A stretch of DNA of 32,009 nucleotides from DASSUC01 sp035649895 (GTDB taxonomy: Bacteria; Actinomycetota; Actinomycetes; Mycobacteriales; Micromonosporaceae), in assembly GCA_035649895.1 (NCBI GenBank), contig DASRIS010000152.1:1-32009 (forward strand), read 5' to 3'. Under the pieces are notes generated by a model. That model saw nothing but the letters and a program-made list of their open reading frames with translations. It was not told the DNA's origin and ran no database searches. The translations under genes were made by a program, and so were the position numbers. How positions within the stretch are numbered: the first letter of the stretch is position 1; the number at the start of each line of letters is the position of its first letter. This document shows, piece after piece, positions 6,902 through 14,941 of the stretch.

Positions 6902-7963
6902 TTGAGGTATGTTTTGCGTAGTTTTGCCAATATTGACCGGCTCATTGGTCAGGTGCCGAGCCGGCTCGTCACAGCGTTGAGCACTGTCGATGTCGGGCGA
7001 GGCTCGGAGGCGCTGTACCGTGACCAGCTGCCCGGCTTGCTCAGCCAGCTCGCCGACCGCGCGCGCGTGGCCAGTATCACCTCCTCGTCTGCGATCGAAG
7101 GTGTTGTGGTCGCCGATCCATCCCGGGCCGATCGCATCCTCTCTGGCCGGGCCACGACACTACGGAACCGTAGTGAGCAGGAGCTGGCGGGCTACCGTGA
7201 TGCCCAGGACTACCTCCTCCGAGAACCCTGGGGACCGCTCAACGTCGGCCTGCTGCTGTACCTGCACAAGTTGCTCTTCGGGCACACCGTTGCTGAGGGC
7301 GGTCGGTTCAAGTCGGAGGACAACCTGGTTGTCGACCGGGCACCTACCGGGGATGTCACCGTCCGGTTCCGGCCGGTCCCCGCAGCCGACACGCCTTTCT
7401 ACGTAGCGGAGCTGATCGACCGGTACTGCGAGGAGACTGCTGCTGCCCGTCACCATCCAGCCTTGCTCGTCGGCCTGTTCGCCCTCGACCTTCTGGTGAC
7501 CCACCCCTTCGAGGACGGCAACGGGCGGGTGGCCCGGCTGGTGACCGGTGCCCTACTCATGGACGGGGGTTACACGGTCTCCCGATACATCAGCCTGGAA
7601 CAGGCGATTGCCGAGTCGGCTGACGCCTACTACCAGGCCCTGCTCGACTCGACCCATGGCTGGCATGAAGACCAGGCCGACCCCTGGCCATGGCTGGGAT
7701 ACTTCACCAGGCTCCTGGCCAACGCGTACCGCACCTTTGCCCAGCGCGCGGCCGCGGACCGCGCGGGCGGGTCCAAGCAGGACCGGGTACGCGACTATGT
7801 GCTCAAGCACGCTCCCAGCAGCTTCCGGATTGCCGACATCCGTGCCGCCCTGCCAGGCATCAGCGACCAGACCATCCGCGTTGTCCTGGACCGCCTGCGA
7901 GGTGAAGGCGCTGTCTCGCCGGAGGGCCTGGGCAGAGCGGCATCGTGGCACCGGATGCGGTAA
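6902..7963 (+). CDS. Fic family protein with inhibitory motif and C-terminal HTH
   Basis: The 353-residue frame starts at a TTG at 6902; a TTG at 6914 has GAGG six bases upstream and may be the real start, removing four residues. The Fic motif HPFEDGNGRVAR is complete (His201 to Arg212), so AMP transfer, or transfer of a similar group, from a nucleotide to a protein hydroxyl is likely. An N-terminal inhibitory motif of the (S/T)xxxE(G/N) type is present (Ser62, Glu66, Gly67), marking a class II, self-inhibited Fic enzyme. Residues 290-353 resemble a winged helix (FRIADIRAALPGISDQTIRVV), common in this Fic subfamily. It stands alone, following the STAND gene by 112 bases. Targets are unknown; a toxin-like or regulatory role is possible. 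No separate antitoxin gene is seen. Confidence 0.9.
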   Translation: MRYVLRSFANIDRLIGQVPSRLVTALSTVDVGRGSEALYRDQLPGLLSQLADRARVASITSSSAIEGVVVADPSRADRILSGRATTLRNRSEQELAGYRDAQDYLLREPWGPLNVGLLLYLHKLLFGHTVAEGGRFKSEDNLVVDRAPTGDVTVRFRPVPAADTPFYVAELIDRYCEETAAARHHPALLVGLFALDLLVTHPFEDGNGRVARLVTGALLMDGGYTVSRYISLEQAIAESADAYYQALLDSTHGWHEDQADPWPWLGYFTRLLANAYRTFAQRAAADRAGGSKQDRVRDYVLKHAPSSFRIADIRAALPGISDQTIRVVLDRLRGEGAVSPEGLGRAASWHRMR

Positions 7964-8108
7964 CGATGTCAATGCCGGCGACGGCCGAGGACCCGCGCCG
8001 GACGGCGTGCCCGGCGCCGTGTTGCGGCACGGCAGCGAGTAGGCGTCGGCCGCCGGTCCCGTTGCAGGGTTGTGCCCCTCGGGTGCGTCTTCTCCAGGGA
8101 GGTGCGGC

Positions 8109-8606
8109 GTGGACGCGACCGGGCGGCGTGAGTTCCTGGAGTTCTGCCATGCCCGCACGCCAGCGCTGTTCCGGGTCGCGTACGGGTTGACCGGCCACCA
8201 GCAGCTGGCCGAGGACCTGTTGCAGACCGCGCTGGAGCGGGTCGCGGTCCGGTGGGGACGGGTCGAGGATCCGGATGCGTACGTGCGCCGCATCCTCTAC
8301 CACGAGTACGTGTCCTGGTGGCGGCGGTGGCGGCGGCGCGAGATCCCAGTCGCGGAGCCGCCGGAACGGGCCGACCCGGCCGATCCGCAGGGCGATGCCG
8401 AGCTGCGCCGGGCGCTGCGGGCTGCGCTGCGCCGGCTTCCCCCGCGGCAGCGGGCGGTGCTGGTGCTGCGCTACCTGGAGGACTACAGCGAGCGCGAGGT
8501 GGCGGCGCTCCTCGGGTGCAGCCCGTCGACAGTGAGCAGCCAGGCCAGCCGGGCGCTGGCCCGGCTGCGCCAGCTGTGTCCCGAGCTGAGCGAGGTGAAC
8601 CGATGA
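8109..8606 (+). CDS. SigE-family (ECF-type) RNA polymerase sigma factor
   Basis: I choose the GTG at 8109 because AGGGAGG ends six bases before it, giving 165 residues; the frame is open from 8070. Residues 5-65 form the sigma region 2 (FRVAYGLTGHQQLAEDLLQTALERV ... AYVRRILYHEYVSWWRR is the -10 binding and core binding part). Residues 95-155 form region 4 (LRRLPPRQRAVLVLRYLED ... STVSSQASRALARLR, a helix-turn-helix for the -35 box). The length and the WWRRWRRRE stretch are typical of the actinobacterial SigE family. The stop overlaps the start of the next gene (ATGA), so the membrane-anchored partner is co-translated and probably controls it. The target regulon cannot be seen from this window. 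Confidence 0.92.
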   Translation: MDATGRREFLEFCHARTPALFRVAYGLTGHQQLAEDLLQTALERVAVRWGRVEDPDAYVRRILYHEYVSWWRRWRRREIPVAEPPERADPADPQGDAELRRALRAALRRLPPRQRAVLVLRYLEDYSEREVAALLGCSPSTVSSQASRALARLRQLCPELSEVNR

Positions 8607-9874
8607 GGGACCTGGAACCCGCCGTACGGGTCGCCCTGCGCGAGCTGGCCGGCGAGGGGCGGCCGGTGGACCTGGGCGAGCGGGCACTGGCCGGGGCGCG
8701 CCGGCGGGCCCGGCGGCGCATTGCTGGCGCGGCGGTGATGACGCTGGCGATGGCGGTGGGGGCCGGACTGCTCCTCGGCCCGGCAGCAGGTGGTGGGCCG
8801 GAGGTCGACGGCGGCCCGGACACCGGCGACGGTCGGGCCAGCGGAGGGCCGCCAGTGGCCGGTGAACCGGCGGCGACCTGGCCGGTCTTCACCGGGCTGG
8901 GCCGCCTGCCCGGCAAGCCACCCACCGCCCCCACCGACCGGCTCCTGGTCGCGGCGTACCTGACCGCTCCGGGCGGGCCGGCGCACCTGCTCGACCCGGT
9001 GACCGGGCGCTACCGGGCGCCCGGGGTGGACCGCGTCCTGGCGGTCTCGCCGGACCTGCGGCTCGCGCTGGTGGCGCGGGACTCCTCGGTGCCGGACGAG
9101 ACCGGTTCAGGCCCGGTCGGGGTGAGCGAGTACGGCATCTACGACACGGTCGCCGGCCGGGTGCTTGGCCGGCTGGACCTCGCGGCCTGGGTGGACCCGC
9201 TGGCCGGGCGCACCGCCTGGCACGCGGCCTGGTCACCGGCGGGTGCGAGCGTCGTGCTGTCGGTACGGCTGGGCGTGACCGGCCGGGGCTGGCTGGCCGA
9301 CCGGCTGCTCTTCCTGGACCTGGCGACCGGCGGGATCCGCCCTGTCAGCATCGCCGCGAGCGGCGGCCTGGAGCCGGTCGAGCTGCTCGGCTGGACCGCC
9401 GACGGCCAAGGGGTGGCACTGGCCGCGGACCGGGTCGGCACGGACGAGGCGCCCCGGGGGCACATCGTCTACGACCTGACCGGCCGGCCCGCCGGGGCGT
9501 ACCCATGGCCTGGCCAGCACCACGCGGTGCCGGTGGTCGGCGCGGACCGGCTGGCGCTGCTGCCTTTCGACCGGAGTGACCTCACCATCGTGGAGGTGAC
9601 GACCGGGGCCGTCAGGGGCCGGTTTCCCGGGGAGGCGGCGCGGGCCGTGCCCGGGTGGGAGAGCGCGCTGGCGTGGCGCGGTGCGGAGCTGCTGCTGCGG
9701 TCCCTCACCTGCCCGCCGGCCGGCGGCTGCGACTACAGCGCGCAGGTGCTCGCCGTCGAGGCGGCCACCGGGCGGAGCCGGGTGCTGCACACGCTGCCGC
9801 AGGCGTGGCCAGTGCTCGTCGTCGCGCCGGCCCCGGCGGGTCTTCCCGCGCCCGTCGCCGCGCTCGCCTGGTAG
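8603..9874 (+). CDS. membrane-anchored beta-propeller-like partner of the sigma factor
   Basis: The ATG at 8603 overlaps the sigma factor stop by four bases, giving 423 residues. Residues 1-40 are cytoplasmic and basic near the membrane (GARRRARRRI), residues 41-59 form one transmembrane helix, and the rest should lie outside the cell. After a Gly/Pro-rich linker, residues 110-420 contain recurring strand-turn units (HLLDPVTGRYR, IYDTVAGRVLGRLDL, LFLDLATGGIRPV, IVEVTTGAVRGRF) like a TolB/WD40-type propeller. No zinc-binding anti-sigma motif is visible in the short cytoplasmic part. The genomic pairing suggests it controls the sigma factor or is its first target. I would call it a putative anti-sigma or sensor protein, with the function unproven. 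Confidence 0.8.
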   Translation: MRDLEPAVRVALRELAGEGRPVDLGERALAGARRRARRRIAGAAVMTLAMAVGAGLLLGPAAGGGPEVDGGPDTGDGRASGGPPVAGEPAATWPVFTGLGRLPGKPPTAPTDRLLVAAYLTAPGGPAHLLDPVTGRYRAPGVDRVLAVSPDLRLALVARDSSVPDETGSGPVGVSEYGIYDTVAGRVLGRLDLAAWVDPLAGRTAWHAAWSPAGASVVLSVRLGVTGRGWLADRLLFLDLATGGIRPVSIAASGGLEPVELLGWTADGQGVALAADRVGTDEAPRGHIVYDLTGRPAGAYPWPGQHHAVPVVGADRLALLPFDRSDLTIVEVTTGAVRGRFPGEAARAVPGWESALAWRGAELLLRSLTCPPAGGCDYSAQVLAVEAATGRSRVLHTLPQAWPVLVVAPAPAGLPAPVAALAW

Positions 9875-9883
9875 GTGGAACCG

Positions 9884-9903
9884 CCGCGGCGTCCGCGCCG
9901 TGG
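9884..9903 (+). terminator. hairpin terminator candidate after the sigma operon
   Basis: Ten bases after the stop codon, CCGCGGCG and CGCCGTGG pair over eight positions (one G-T pair) around a TCCG loop. There is no T-rich tail, as is common for actinobacterial terminators. It separates the sigma operon from ffh. Confidence 0.4.
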
Positions 9904-9983
9904 CCGGACGTGGTTGCGCTGTAGCAGCCGGCAGGCGAGGGCCGGTCGTGGGCGCTACGGCGGTAGCGGAGCGGCCGGCCCGT

Positions 9984-9989
9984 TACCCT
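9984..9989 (+). promoter_or_regulatory. candidate -10 element of ffh
   Basis: TACCCT lies 57 bases before the ffh start and fits the actinobacterial TAnnnT -10 pattern; no convincing -35 box is seen. It is the best promoter candidate in the 172-base gap. Confidence 0.3.
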
Positions 9990-10046
9990 TGCTCCAGGCG
10001 GCGCCCGCCGCGGCTCACCAGGCAGACCGACAAGGATGTTGCGCTC

Positions 10047-11573
10047 GTGTTTGACACCCTGAGCGACCGGCTCTCCGGCATCTTCGCCAAGCTTCGTGGC
10101 AAGGGCCGGCTCACCGACGCCGACATCGACGCGACCGCCCGGGAGATCCGGCTGGCGCTGCTGGAGGCGGATGTCGCGCTGCCGGTGGTCAAGGCGTTCA
10201 TCGGCCGGCTCAAGGAGCGGGCCCGCGGCGCCGAGGTGCACCAGGCGCTCAACCCGGCGCAGCAGATCATCAAGATCGTCCACGAGGAGCTGGTGGCGGT
10301 CCTGGGCGGCGAGGCGCGCCGGCTCCAGTTCGCCAAGCAGCCACCCACCGTGGTCATGCTCGCCGGGCTGCAGGGCTCAGGCAAGACCACCCTCGCCGGC
10401 AAGCTGGCCCGGTGGCTGAAGGCCCAGGGGCACCAGCCGCTCCTGGTCGCCGCCGACCTGCAGCGCCCCAACGCCGTCGGGCAGCTGCAGATCCTCGGCG
10501 AGCGGGCCGGGGTTGAGGTCTATGCACCTGAGCCGGGCAACGGGGTCGGCGACCCCGTCCGGGTGGCCCGCGACTCGGTCACGCACGCCCGGCGCGCGAT
10601 GCGCGACGTCGTGATCGTGGACACCGCCGGCCGCCTGGGCATTGACGCCGAGATGATGGCCCAGGCCGCCGCCATCCGTGACGCCGTCGACCCGGACGAG
10701 GTCATCTTCGTCATCGACGCCATGATCGGCCAGGACGCGGTGGCCACGGCCGAGGCGTTCCGGGATGGCGTCGGCATCACCGGGGTGGTGCTGGCCAAGC
10801 TGGACGGTGACGCCCGGGGCGGCGCCGCGCTGTCGGTGCGCCACGTCACCGGGCAGCCCATCCTCTTCGCCTCCACCGGGGAGAAGCTGGAGGACTTCGA
10901 CGTCTTCCACCCCGACCGGATGGCCTCCCGGATCCTCGGCATGGGCGACGTCCTCACCCTGATCGAGCAGGCGGAGCGGGTCTTCGAGGACGACCAGAAG
11001 GAGAGGATGACGGCGAAGCTGCTCGGTGGCGAGCAGTTCACGCTGGAGGACTTCCTGGACCAGCTCGTCGCGGTGCGCCGGATGGGCCCGATCGCCAACG
11101 TGCTCGCCATGGTGCCCGGCATGCACCAGGTCAAGGACCAGCTCGCCGAGCTCGACGACAAGCACTTCGACCGGGTCGCCGCGATCATCAGGTCGATGAC
11201 CCCGCAGGAGCGCAGCAACCCGAAGATCATAAATGGATCCCGCCGCGCCCGCATCGCCCGCGGCTCGGGCACCCAGGTAGTCGACGTCAACCAGCTGCTG
11301 AACCGCTTCGCCGAGGCGCAGAAGATGATGAAGCAGATGGGCGGCATGATGGGCCTGCCCGGCGCCCGCCGCAAGGCGACCAAGTCGCCGAAGAACAAGC
11401 GCAAGGGTACGAAGGGCGGCGCCAACCGGCCGGCGGTCCCGCGCGGCTTCCCGGCCGGCGTGCCGCAGCTGCCCCCAGGGCTGGACCCCGGCGCGTTGGC
11501 GGGTGGCGCCCCCGGCTTCACCCCGCCCAAGCTCGACTTCTCGAAGCTGACCAAGCGGGACCGTGAGAAGTAG
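10047..11573 (+). CDS. ffh: signal recognition particle GTPase Ffh
   Basis: Ffh binds 4.5S RNA and signal sequences of nascent membrane proteins and brings them to FtsY at the membrane. The frame is open from 9681, but the conserved N-terminus FDTLSDRLSGIFAKLRGKG begins at the GTG at 10047, with AAGGA ten bases upstream, giving 508 residues. The N domain spans residues 1-95. The G domain carries GLQGSGKT (107-114), DTAGRLGID and LAKLDGDARGG. The M domain (from about 325) has the hydrophobic, Met-rich segments MGPIANVLAMVPGMHQ and MMKQMGGMMGLPG and the RNA-binding stretch GSRRARIARGSGT. A Lys- and Pro-rich tail of about 75 residues follows. It is monocistronic or cotranscribed with the Uma2 gene 24 bases on. 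Confidence 0.97.
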   Translation: MFDTLSDRLSGIFAKLRGKGRLTDADIDATAREIRLALLEADVALPVVKAFIGRLKERARGAEVHQALNPAQQIIKIVHEELVAVLGGEARRLQFAKQPPTVVMLAGLQGSGKTTLAGKLARWLKAQGHQPLLVAADLQRPNAVGQLQILGERAGVEVYAPEPGNGVGDPVRVARDSVTHARRAMRDVVIVDTAGRLGIDAEMMAQAAAIRDAVDPDEVIFVIDAMIGQDAVATAEAFRDGVGITGVVLAKLDGDARGGAALSVRHVTGQPILFASTGEKLEDFDVFHPDRMASRILGMGDVLTLIEQAERVFEDDQKERMTAKLLGGEQFTLEDFLDQLVAVRRMGPIANVLAMVPGMHQVKDQLAELDDKHFDRVAAIIRSMTPQERSNPKIINGSRRARIARGSGTQVVDVNQLLNRFAEAQKMMKQMGGMMGLPGARRKATKSPKNKRKGTKGGANRPAVPRGFPAGVPQLPPGLDPGALAGGAPGFTPPKLDFSKLTKRDREK

Positions 11574-11597
11574 CCCTGACGCAGGGTGGGAGGGGCG

Positions 11598-12182
11598 ATG
11601 ACCGCGGCGCTGCACCCCCCGGAGCGGGACGAGTGGACGGTCGACGACCTGGGCGAGCTGCCCGGCGACCTCCGCTACGAGCTGGTCGACGGAAGGCTGG
11701 TCTTGCCCTCACCCACCGCCTTGCACCAGGACCTGATGATCGATGTGGCGCTGGCCCTGCGCGTCAGCTGCCCGCCGTCGTTCTTCGTCAGTGTCGACCA
11801 GTCGCTGCGGGTGGACCGGCGCAGCGAGCCGCGCCCGGACGTGGTGGCGATCCGCGCTGAGCAGGCCAACCGCTCCCCGGTGCCGGTGGAGCACGTGGTC
11901 CTCGCTGTCGAGATCATCTCGCCGGACTCCACGTTCCGGGACATGTACGCCAAGGCCCACCTCTACGCGCGGTCGGGCGTAGCGACGTACTGGGTGATCG
12001 ATCCGCTCCACGAGCGGGTGACGCTGACCGAGATGCTGCTCGGCCCCGCTGGCGAGTACGACTTCGGCGTGCACACCGACGGTGTCTTCACCACCGGGCG
12101 GCCGTGGCCGGTCACCCTCGACCTGCCCCGGCTCACGGTGCGCCGGGCGGACCTGCTGGGGCGGGTGAAGCCGCGGGAATGA
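11598..12182 (+). CDS. Uma2 family (DUF820) putative endonuclease
   Basis: The ATG at 11598 follows GGGAGGGG closely, giving 194 residues. The Uma2/DUF820 fold is a PD-(D/E)XK nuclease-like domain. Here the expected elements occur in order: YELVDGRLV near the start, EPRPDVVAI (the catalytic-type Asp), VVLAVEIISPDS (Glu), and KAHLYARSGVATYWVIDP, the usual lysine, tyrosine and final strand. The real biological role of this abundant family is not established; they are often found singly or in large numbers in actinobacteria and cyanobacteria. It lies between ffh and an amidohydrolase gene with 24- and 36-base gaps, and its codon use resembles that of its neighbours, so it is not obviously a recent arrival. 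Confidence 0.88.
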   Translation: MTAALHPPERDEWTVDDLGELPGDLRYELVDGRLVLPSPTALHQDLMIDVALALRVSCPPSFFVSVDQSLRVDRRSEPRPDVVAIRAEQANRSPVPVEHVVLAVEIISPDSTFRDMYAKAHLYARSGVATYWVIDPLHERVTLTEMLLGPAGEYDFGVHTDGVFTTGRPWPVTLDLPRLTVRRADLLGRVKPRE

Positions 12183-12218
12183 CCGGTTACCGGCCGGTTC
12201 TGGTGTAGACCTGTCGGC

Positions 12219-13298
12219 ATGGCATTGCACGTACGGGGCGTAGTGCTGCCCGACGACGAGGTGCGCGACATCTGGCTGGTAGGGGACCGGGTCACGACCG
12301 AGCCGGTGCCCGGGGCCCAGACGGTGAGCGATGGCGGCTTCATCCTGCCGGGCCTGGTGGACGCCCACTGCCACATCGGCATCGCCCCGGGCGGGGCGCC
12401 GGTCGCCTCGCTCGACGAGGCGCGCTCGCTCGCCCTGGTGGAGCGCGACGTCGGCGTGCTGGCGCTCCGCGACGCCGGCTCGCCGTACCCGTACCCGCAG
12501 CTGGACGGCGACCCCGACGTGCCGCGGCTGGCCCGCGCGGGCCGCCACGTCGCGCCGGTCAAGCGCTACCTGCGCGACATCGGCATGGAGGTGGAGGCGG
12601 CGGAGGTGCCGAGGGCGGTCGCGCAGCAGGCCGCTGCCGGCAACGGCTGGGTGAAGCTGGTCGGTGACTGGATCGAGCGCAGCGTCGGCGACCTCGCGCC
12701 CGCCTGGGAGGCGGCGGCACTGACCGCGGCGGTGGACGCCGCACACGCCGCCGGCGCCCGCATCGCGGTGCACACGTTCTCCGAGGAGGCGGTGCAGGTA
12801 CTGGTCCGGGCCGGGGTGGACTCGGTCGAGCACGGCACCGGGCTCTCCCTCGACCTGGTTGACGAGATGGCGCGGCGCCGGATCGCGCTGGTCCCGACGA
12901 TGGTCAACGTTGCCACGTTCGGCGAGGTCGCCGCCCGAGGGGAGAAGAAGTTCCCGAGGTACGCCGACCATATGCGCTCGCTGCGGGACCGGTTCCCGGG
13001 CGTGGTCGCCGCGGCGTACGAGGCGGGCGTGCCGATCTACGTCGGCACGGACGCGGGCGGCGGCATCGAGCACGGCAAGGTGGCCGAGGAGATGCTGCTG
13101 CTGCACGAAAGCGCAGGCATGTCCACAGTGGACGTGCTAGCCGCCGCGTCGTGGGCGGCCCGGGCCTGGCTCGGCTTCCCCGGCCTGGTCGAGGGCGGCC
13201 ACGCCGACCTGGTCGTCTACCCGGAGGACCCGCGGGCCGACCTGCGGGTGGTGGCGGCGCCCAGCCGGATCGTGCTGCGGGGCCGCGTGGTGCGCTGA
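12219..13298 (+). CDS. amidohydrolase family metal-dependent hydrolase
   Basis: The 359-residue protein starts at an ATG. It shows the amidohydrolase metal site: GLVDAHCHIG (HxH), GWVKLVGDW (a possible metal-bridging lysine), AVHTFSEEAV (His), VDSVEHGTGL (His) and GTDAGGGIEHG (catalytic Asp). The N- and C-terminal strands (ALHVRGVVLP and DLVVYPEDPR ... SRIVLRGRVVR) make the usual beta-sandwich. It is closest in style to imidazolonepropionase/prolidase-like amidohydrolases; the substrate cannot be told from sequence. It is shorter than typical members (400-420 residues), but no motif is missing. It precedes a GC-rich repeat block and proS. Confidence 0.9.
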   Translation: MALHVRGVVLPDDEVRDIWLVGDRVTTEPVPGAQTVSDGGFILPGLVDAHCHIGIAPGGAPVASLDEARSLALVERDVGVLALRDAGSPYPYPQLDGDPDVPRLARAGRHVAPVKRYLRDIGMEVEAAEVPRAVAQQAAAGNGWVKLVGDWIERSVGDLAPAWEAAALTAAVDAAHAAGARIAVHTFSEEAVQVLVRAGVDSVEHGTGLSLDLVDEMARRRIALVPTMVNVATFGEVAARGEKKFPRYADHMRSLRDRFPGVVAAAYEAGVPIYVGTDAGGGIEHGKVAEEMLLLHESAGMSTVDVLAAASWAARAWLGFPGLVEGGHADLVVYPEDPRADLRVVAAPSRIVLRGRVVR

Positions 13299-13316
13299 GC
13301 GGGCTCCTTTCCGCGC

Positions 13317-13425
13317 CGGTCCGGGGGTGGGACCCCGTGTCGGTCCGGGGTGGGCCCCGCGCCGGGCCGGAGGTGAGGGTTCCGGGCCGGGCCGGGTGAG
13401 GCTCCGGGCCGGGGGGCGGGCGGCC
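13317..13425. repeat. GC-rich degenerate tandem repeat, about five units
   Basis: Between the amidohydrolase gene and proS, units beginning CGGTCCGG or CGGGCCGG start at 13317, 13341, 13363, 13383 and 13405, a period of 20-24 bases. The first two units contain small hairpins (GGGG ... CCCC). The block may end transcription of the upstream gene or simply be slippage-prone spacer. Confidence 0.55.
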
Positions 13426-13452
13426 CACCGCAGGTCGCGCCAGGCGCCGGCC

Positions 13453-13466
13453 TAGGATGTCTGGCC
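13453..13466 (+). promoter_or_regulatory. TAnnnT -10 element giving leaderless proS mRNA
   Basis: TAGGAT at 13453-13458 ends eight bases before the proS ATG, and no ribosome-binding site is present. This spacing fits leaderless transcription starting at or near the ATG, which is widespread in actinobacteria. Confidence 0.5.
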
Positions 13467-14873
13467 ATGGCGCGCGTGCTCACTCCCCGGGCGGAGGACT
13501 ATCCCCGCTGGTACCAGGACCTGGTCGCAAAAGCCGAGCTGGCCGACAACGGGCCGGTGCGGGGGACCATGGTGATCCGACCGGCCGGGTACGCGATCTG
13601 GGAGCGGATGCAGGCCGAGATGGACGCCCGGATCAAGGCCGCGGGCGCGCAGAACGCGTACTTCCCGCTCTTCATCCCAGAGTCCTACCTGCGCCGGGAG
13701 GCCCAGCACGTGGAGGGCTTCTCCCCGGAGCTGGCGGTGGTCACCCACGGCGGCGGCAAGCAGCTGGCCGAGCCGGTCGTGGTCCGGCCGACGAGCGAGA
13801 CGGTCATCGGCGAGTTCATGGCCAAGTGGGTCAGCTCCTACCGCGACCTGCCGTTGCTGCTCAACCAGTGGGCCAACGTGGTGCGCTGGGAGCTGCGGCC
13901 GCGGCTGTTCCTGCGTACCTCGGAGTTCCTGTGGCAGGAGGGGCACACCGCGCACGCGGACGAGGCCGACGCGCGCGGCTATGCCCGCAAGATCCTGCAC
14001 GAGGTGTACGAGGACTTCATGGTCTCCGTACTCGGGATCCCGGTGGTGGTGGGGCGCAAGACCGCCCGGGAGCGGTTCGCCGGGGCGACCAACACGCTGA
14101 CCCTGGAGGCGATGACCGGCGACGGCAAGGCCCTGCAGATGGGCACGTCGCACGAGCTGGGGCAGAACTTCGCGCGGGCGTTCGACATCAGCTACCTGTC
14201 GGCGCAGGGCCGCCAGGAGCACGCGTGGACCACGTCCTGGGGCTCCTCCACGCGGATGCTCGGCGGCCTGGTCATGGTGCACGGCGACGACGCCGGGCTG
14301 CGGGTGCCGCCGCGGCTGGCGCCGGTGCAGGCGCTGGTCACGGTCGTGAAGGCCGGCGACGGGGTGGCCGAGGCGGCGGCGAAGCTGCGCGACGCGCTGC
14401 GCGACGCCGGGGTCCGGGTGGGCCTCGACGACCGGGTCGACACGCCGTTCGGGCGCCGCGCCGTGGACGCCGAGCTCAAGGGCTACCCGGTACGCGTCGA
14501 GGTCGGCCCGCGGGACCTGGCCGCCGGCGGTGTGGTGCTGGTGCGGCGGGTGGACGGCGGCAAGACCCCGGTGCCGGTGGGCGAGGTGGTCCCGTCCGTG
14601 CTCGCCGCGCTCGAGGCCGACCAGCAGGCGCTCTACGACGAGGCGCTGGCGTTCCGCGAGAGGCACACCGTCGACGCCGGCTCGCTGGCCGAGGGGGTCG
14701 AGGCGGCCGGCTCGGGCTGGGCCCGGGTGCCGTGGGCCGCGGTGGGAGCCGAGGGCGAGGCCAAGGCCAACGAGGTGGGCGTGACAGTACGGTGCCTGGT
14801 ACGCCCGGACGGGTCGGTGCCCGCGGCCGAGGACGAGCCCGACCTGGTGGCCGTCCTGGCGCGCTCGTACTGA
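13467..14873 (+). CDS. proS: prolyl-tRNA synthetase, archaeal/eukaryotic type
   Basis: ProRS charges tRNA-Pro. This is the short form of 468 residues without the large editing insertion of the usual bacterial ProRS. Class II motifs are visible: motif 2 over RWELRPRLFLRTSEFLWQEG, the ATP-binding TSHELGQNF region, and motif 3 around LVMVHGDDAGLRVPPRLAP. The anticodon-binding domain follows, and the protein ends in ARSY, the C-terminal tyrosine typical of the archaeal/eukaryotic class. The start is the ATG at 13467 downstream of a TAGGAT box. Its place just before rpsP matches what I recall for Micromonosporales. Lack of the insertion implies that Ala-tRNA-Pro would have to be cleared by a separate protein, not seen here. 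Confidence 0.95.
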   Translation: MARVLTPRAEDYPRWYQDLVAKAELADNGPVRGTMVIRPAGYAIWERMQAEMDARIKAAGAQNAYFPLFIPESYLRREAQHVEGFSPELAVVTHGGGKQLAEPVVVRPTSETVIGEFMAKWVSSYRDLPLLLNQWANVVRWELRPRLFLRTSEFLWQEGHTAHADEADARGYARKILHEVYEDFMVSVLGIPVVVGRKTARERFAGATNTLTLEAMTGDGKALQMGTSHELGQNFARAFDISYLSAQGRQEHAWTTSWGSSTRMLGGLVMVHGDDAGLRVPPRLAPVQALVTVVKAGDGVAEAAAKLRDALRDAGVRVGLDDRVDTPFGRRAVDAELKGYPVRVEVGPRDLAAGGVVLVRRVDGGKTPVPVGEVVPSVLAALEADQQALYDEALAFRERHTVDAGSLAEGVEAAGSGWARVPWAAVGAEGEAKANEVGVTVRCLVRPDGSVPAAEDEPDLVAVLARSY

Positions 14874-14916
14874 GCCAGGCTGGCGGCGGGCCGTGCCTGG
14901 CTGGGCGGTCGCGTCT

Positions 14917-14924
14917 GGCACAAT
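14917..14924 (+). promoter_or_regulatory. extended -10 promoter of the rpsP operon
   Basis: GGCACAAT, preceded by T, makes an extended -10 (TGG-CACAAT) 156 bases before the rpsP start. The -35 region is weak (GTGCCT or TGCCTG at 14893-14899 with a long spacer). A long leader results. Confidence 0.45.
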
Positions 14925-14941
14925 GGTTCGCTGGTATCCGG

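Noticed and set aside
10377..11615. 412-codon minus-strand frame opposite ffh
   Set aside because: Shadow of ffh caused by GC-biased codons; no family features and no ribosome site.
13119..13137. GTCCAC-A-GTGGAC palindrome resembling a DnaA or operator site
   Set aside because: It lies inside the amidohydrolase gene in frame (MSTVDV) and is explained by coding sequence.
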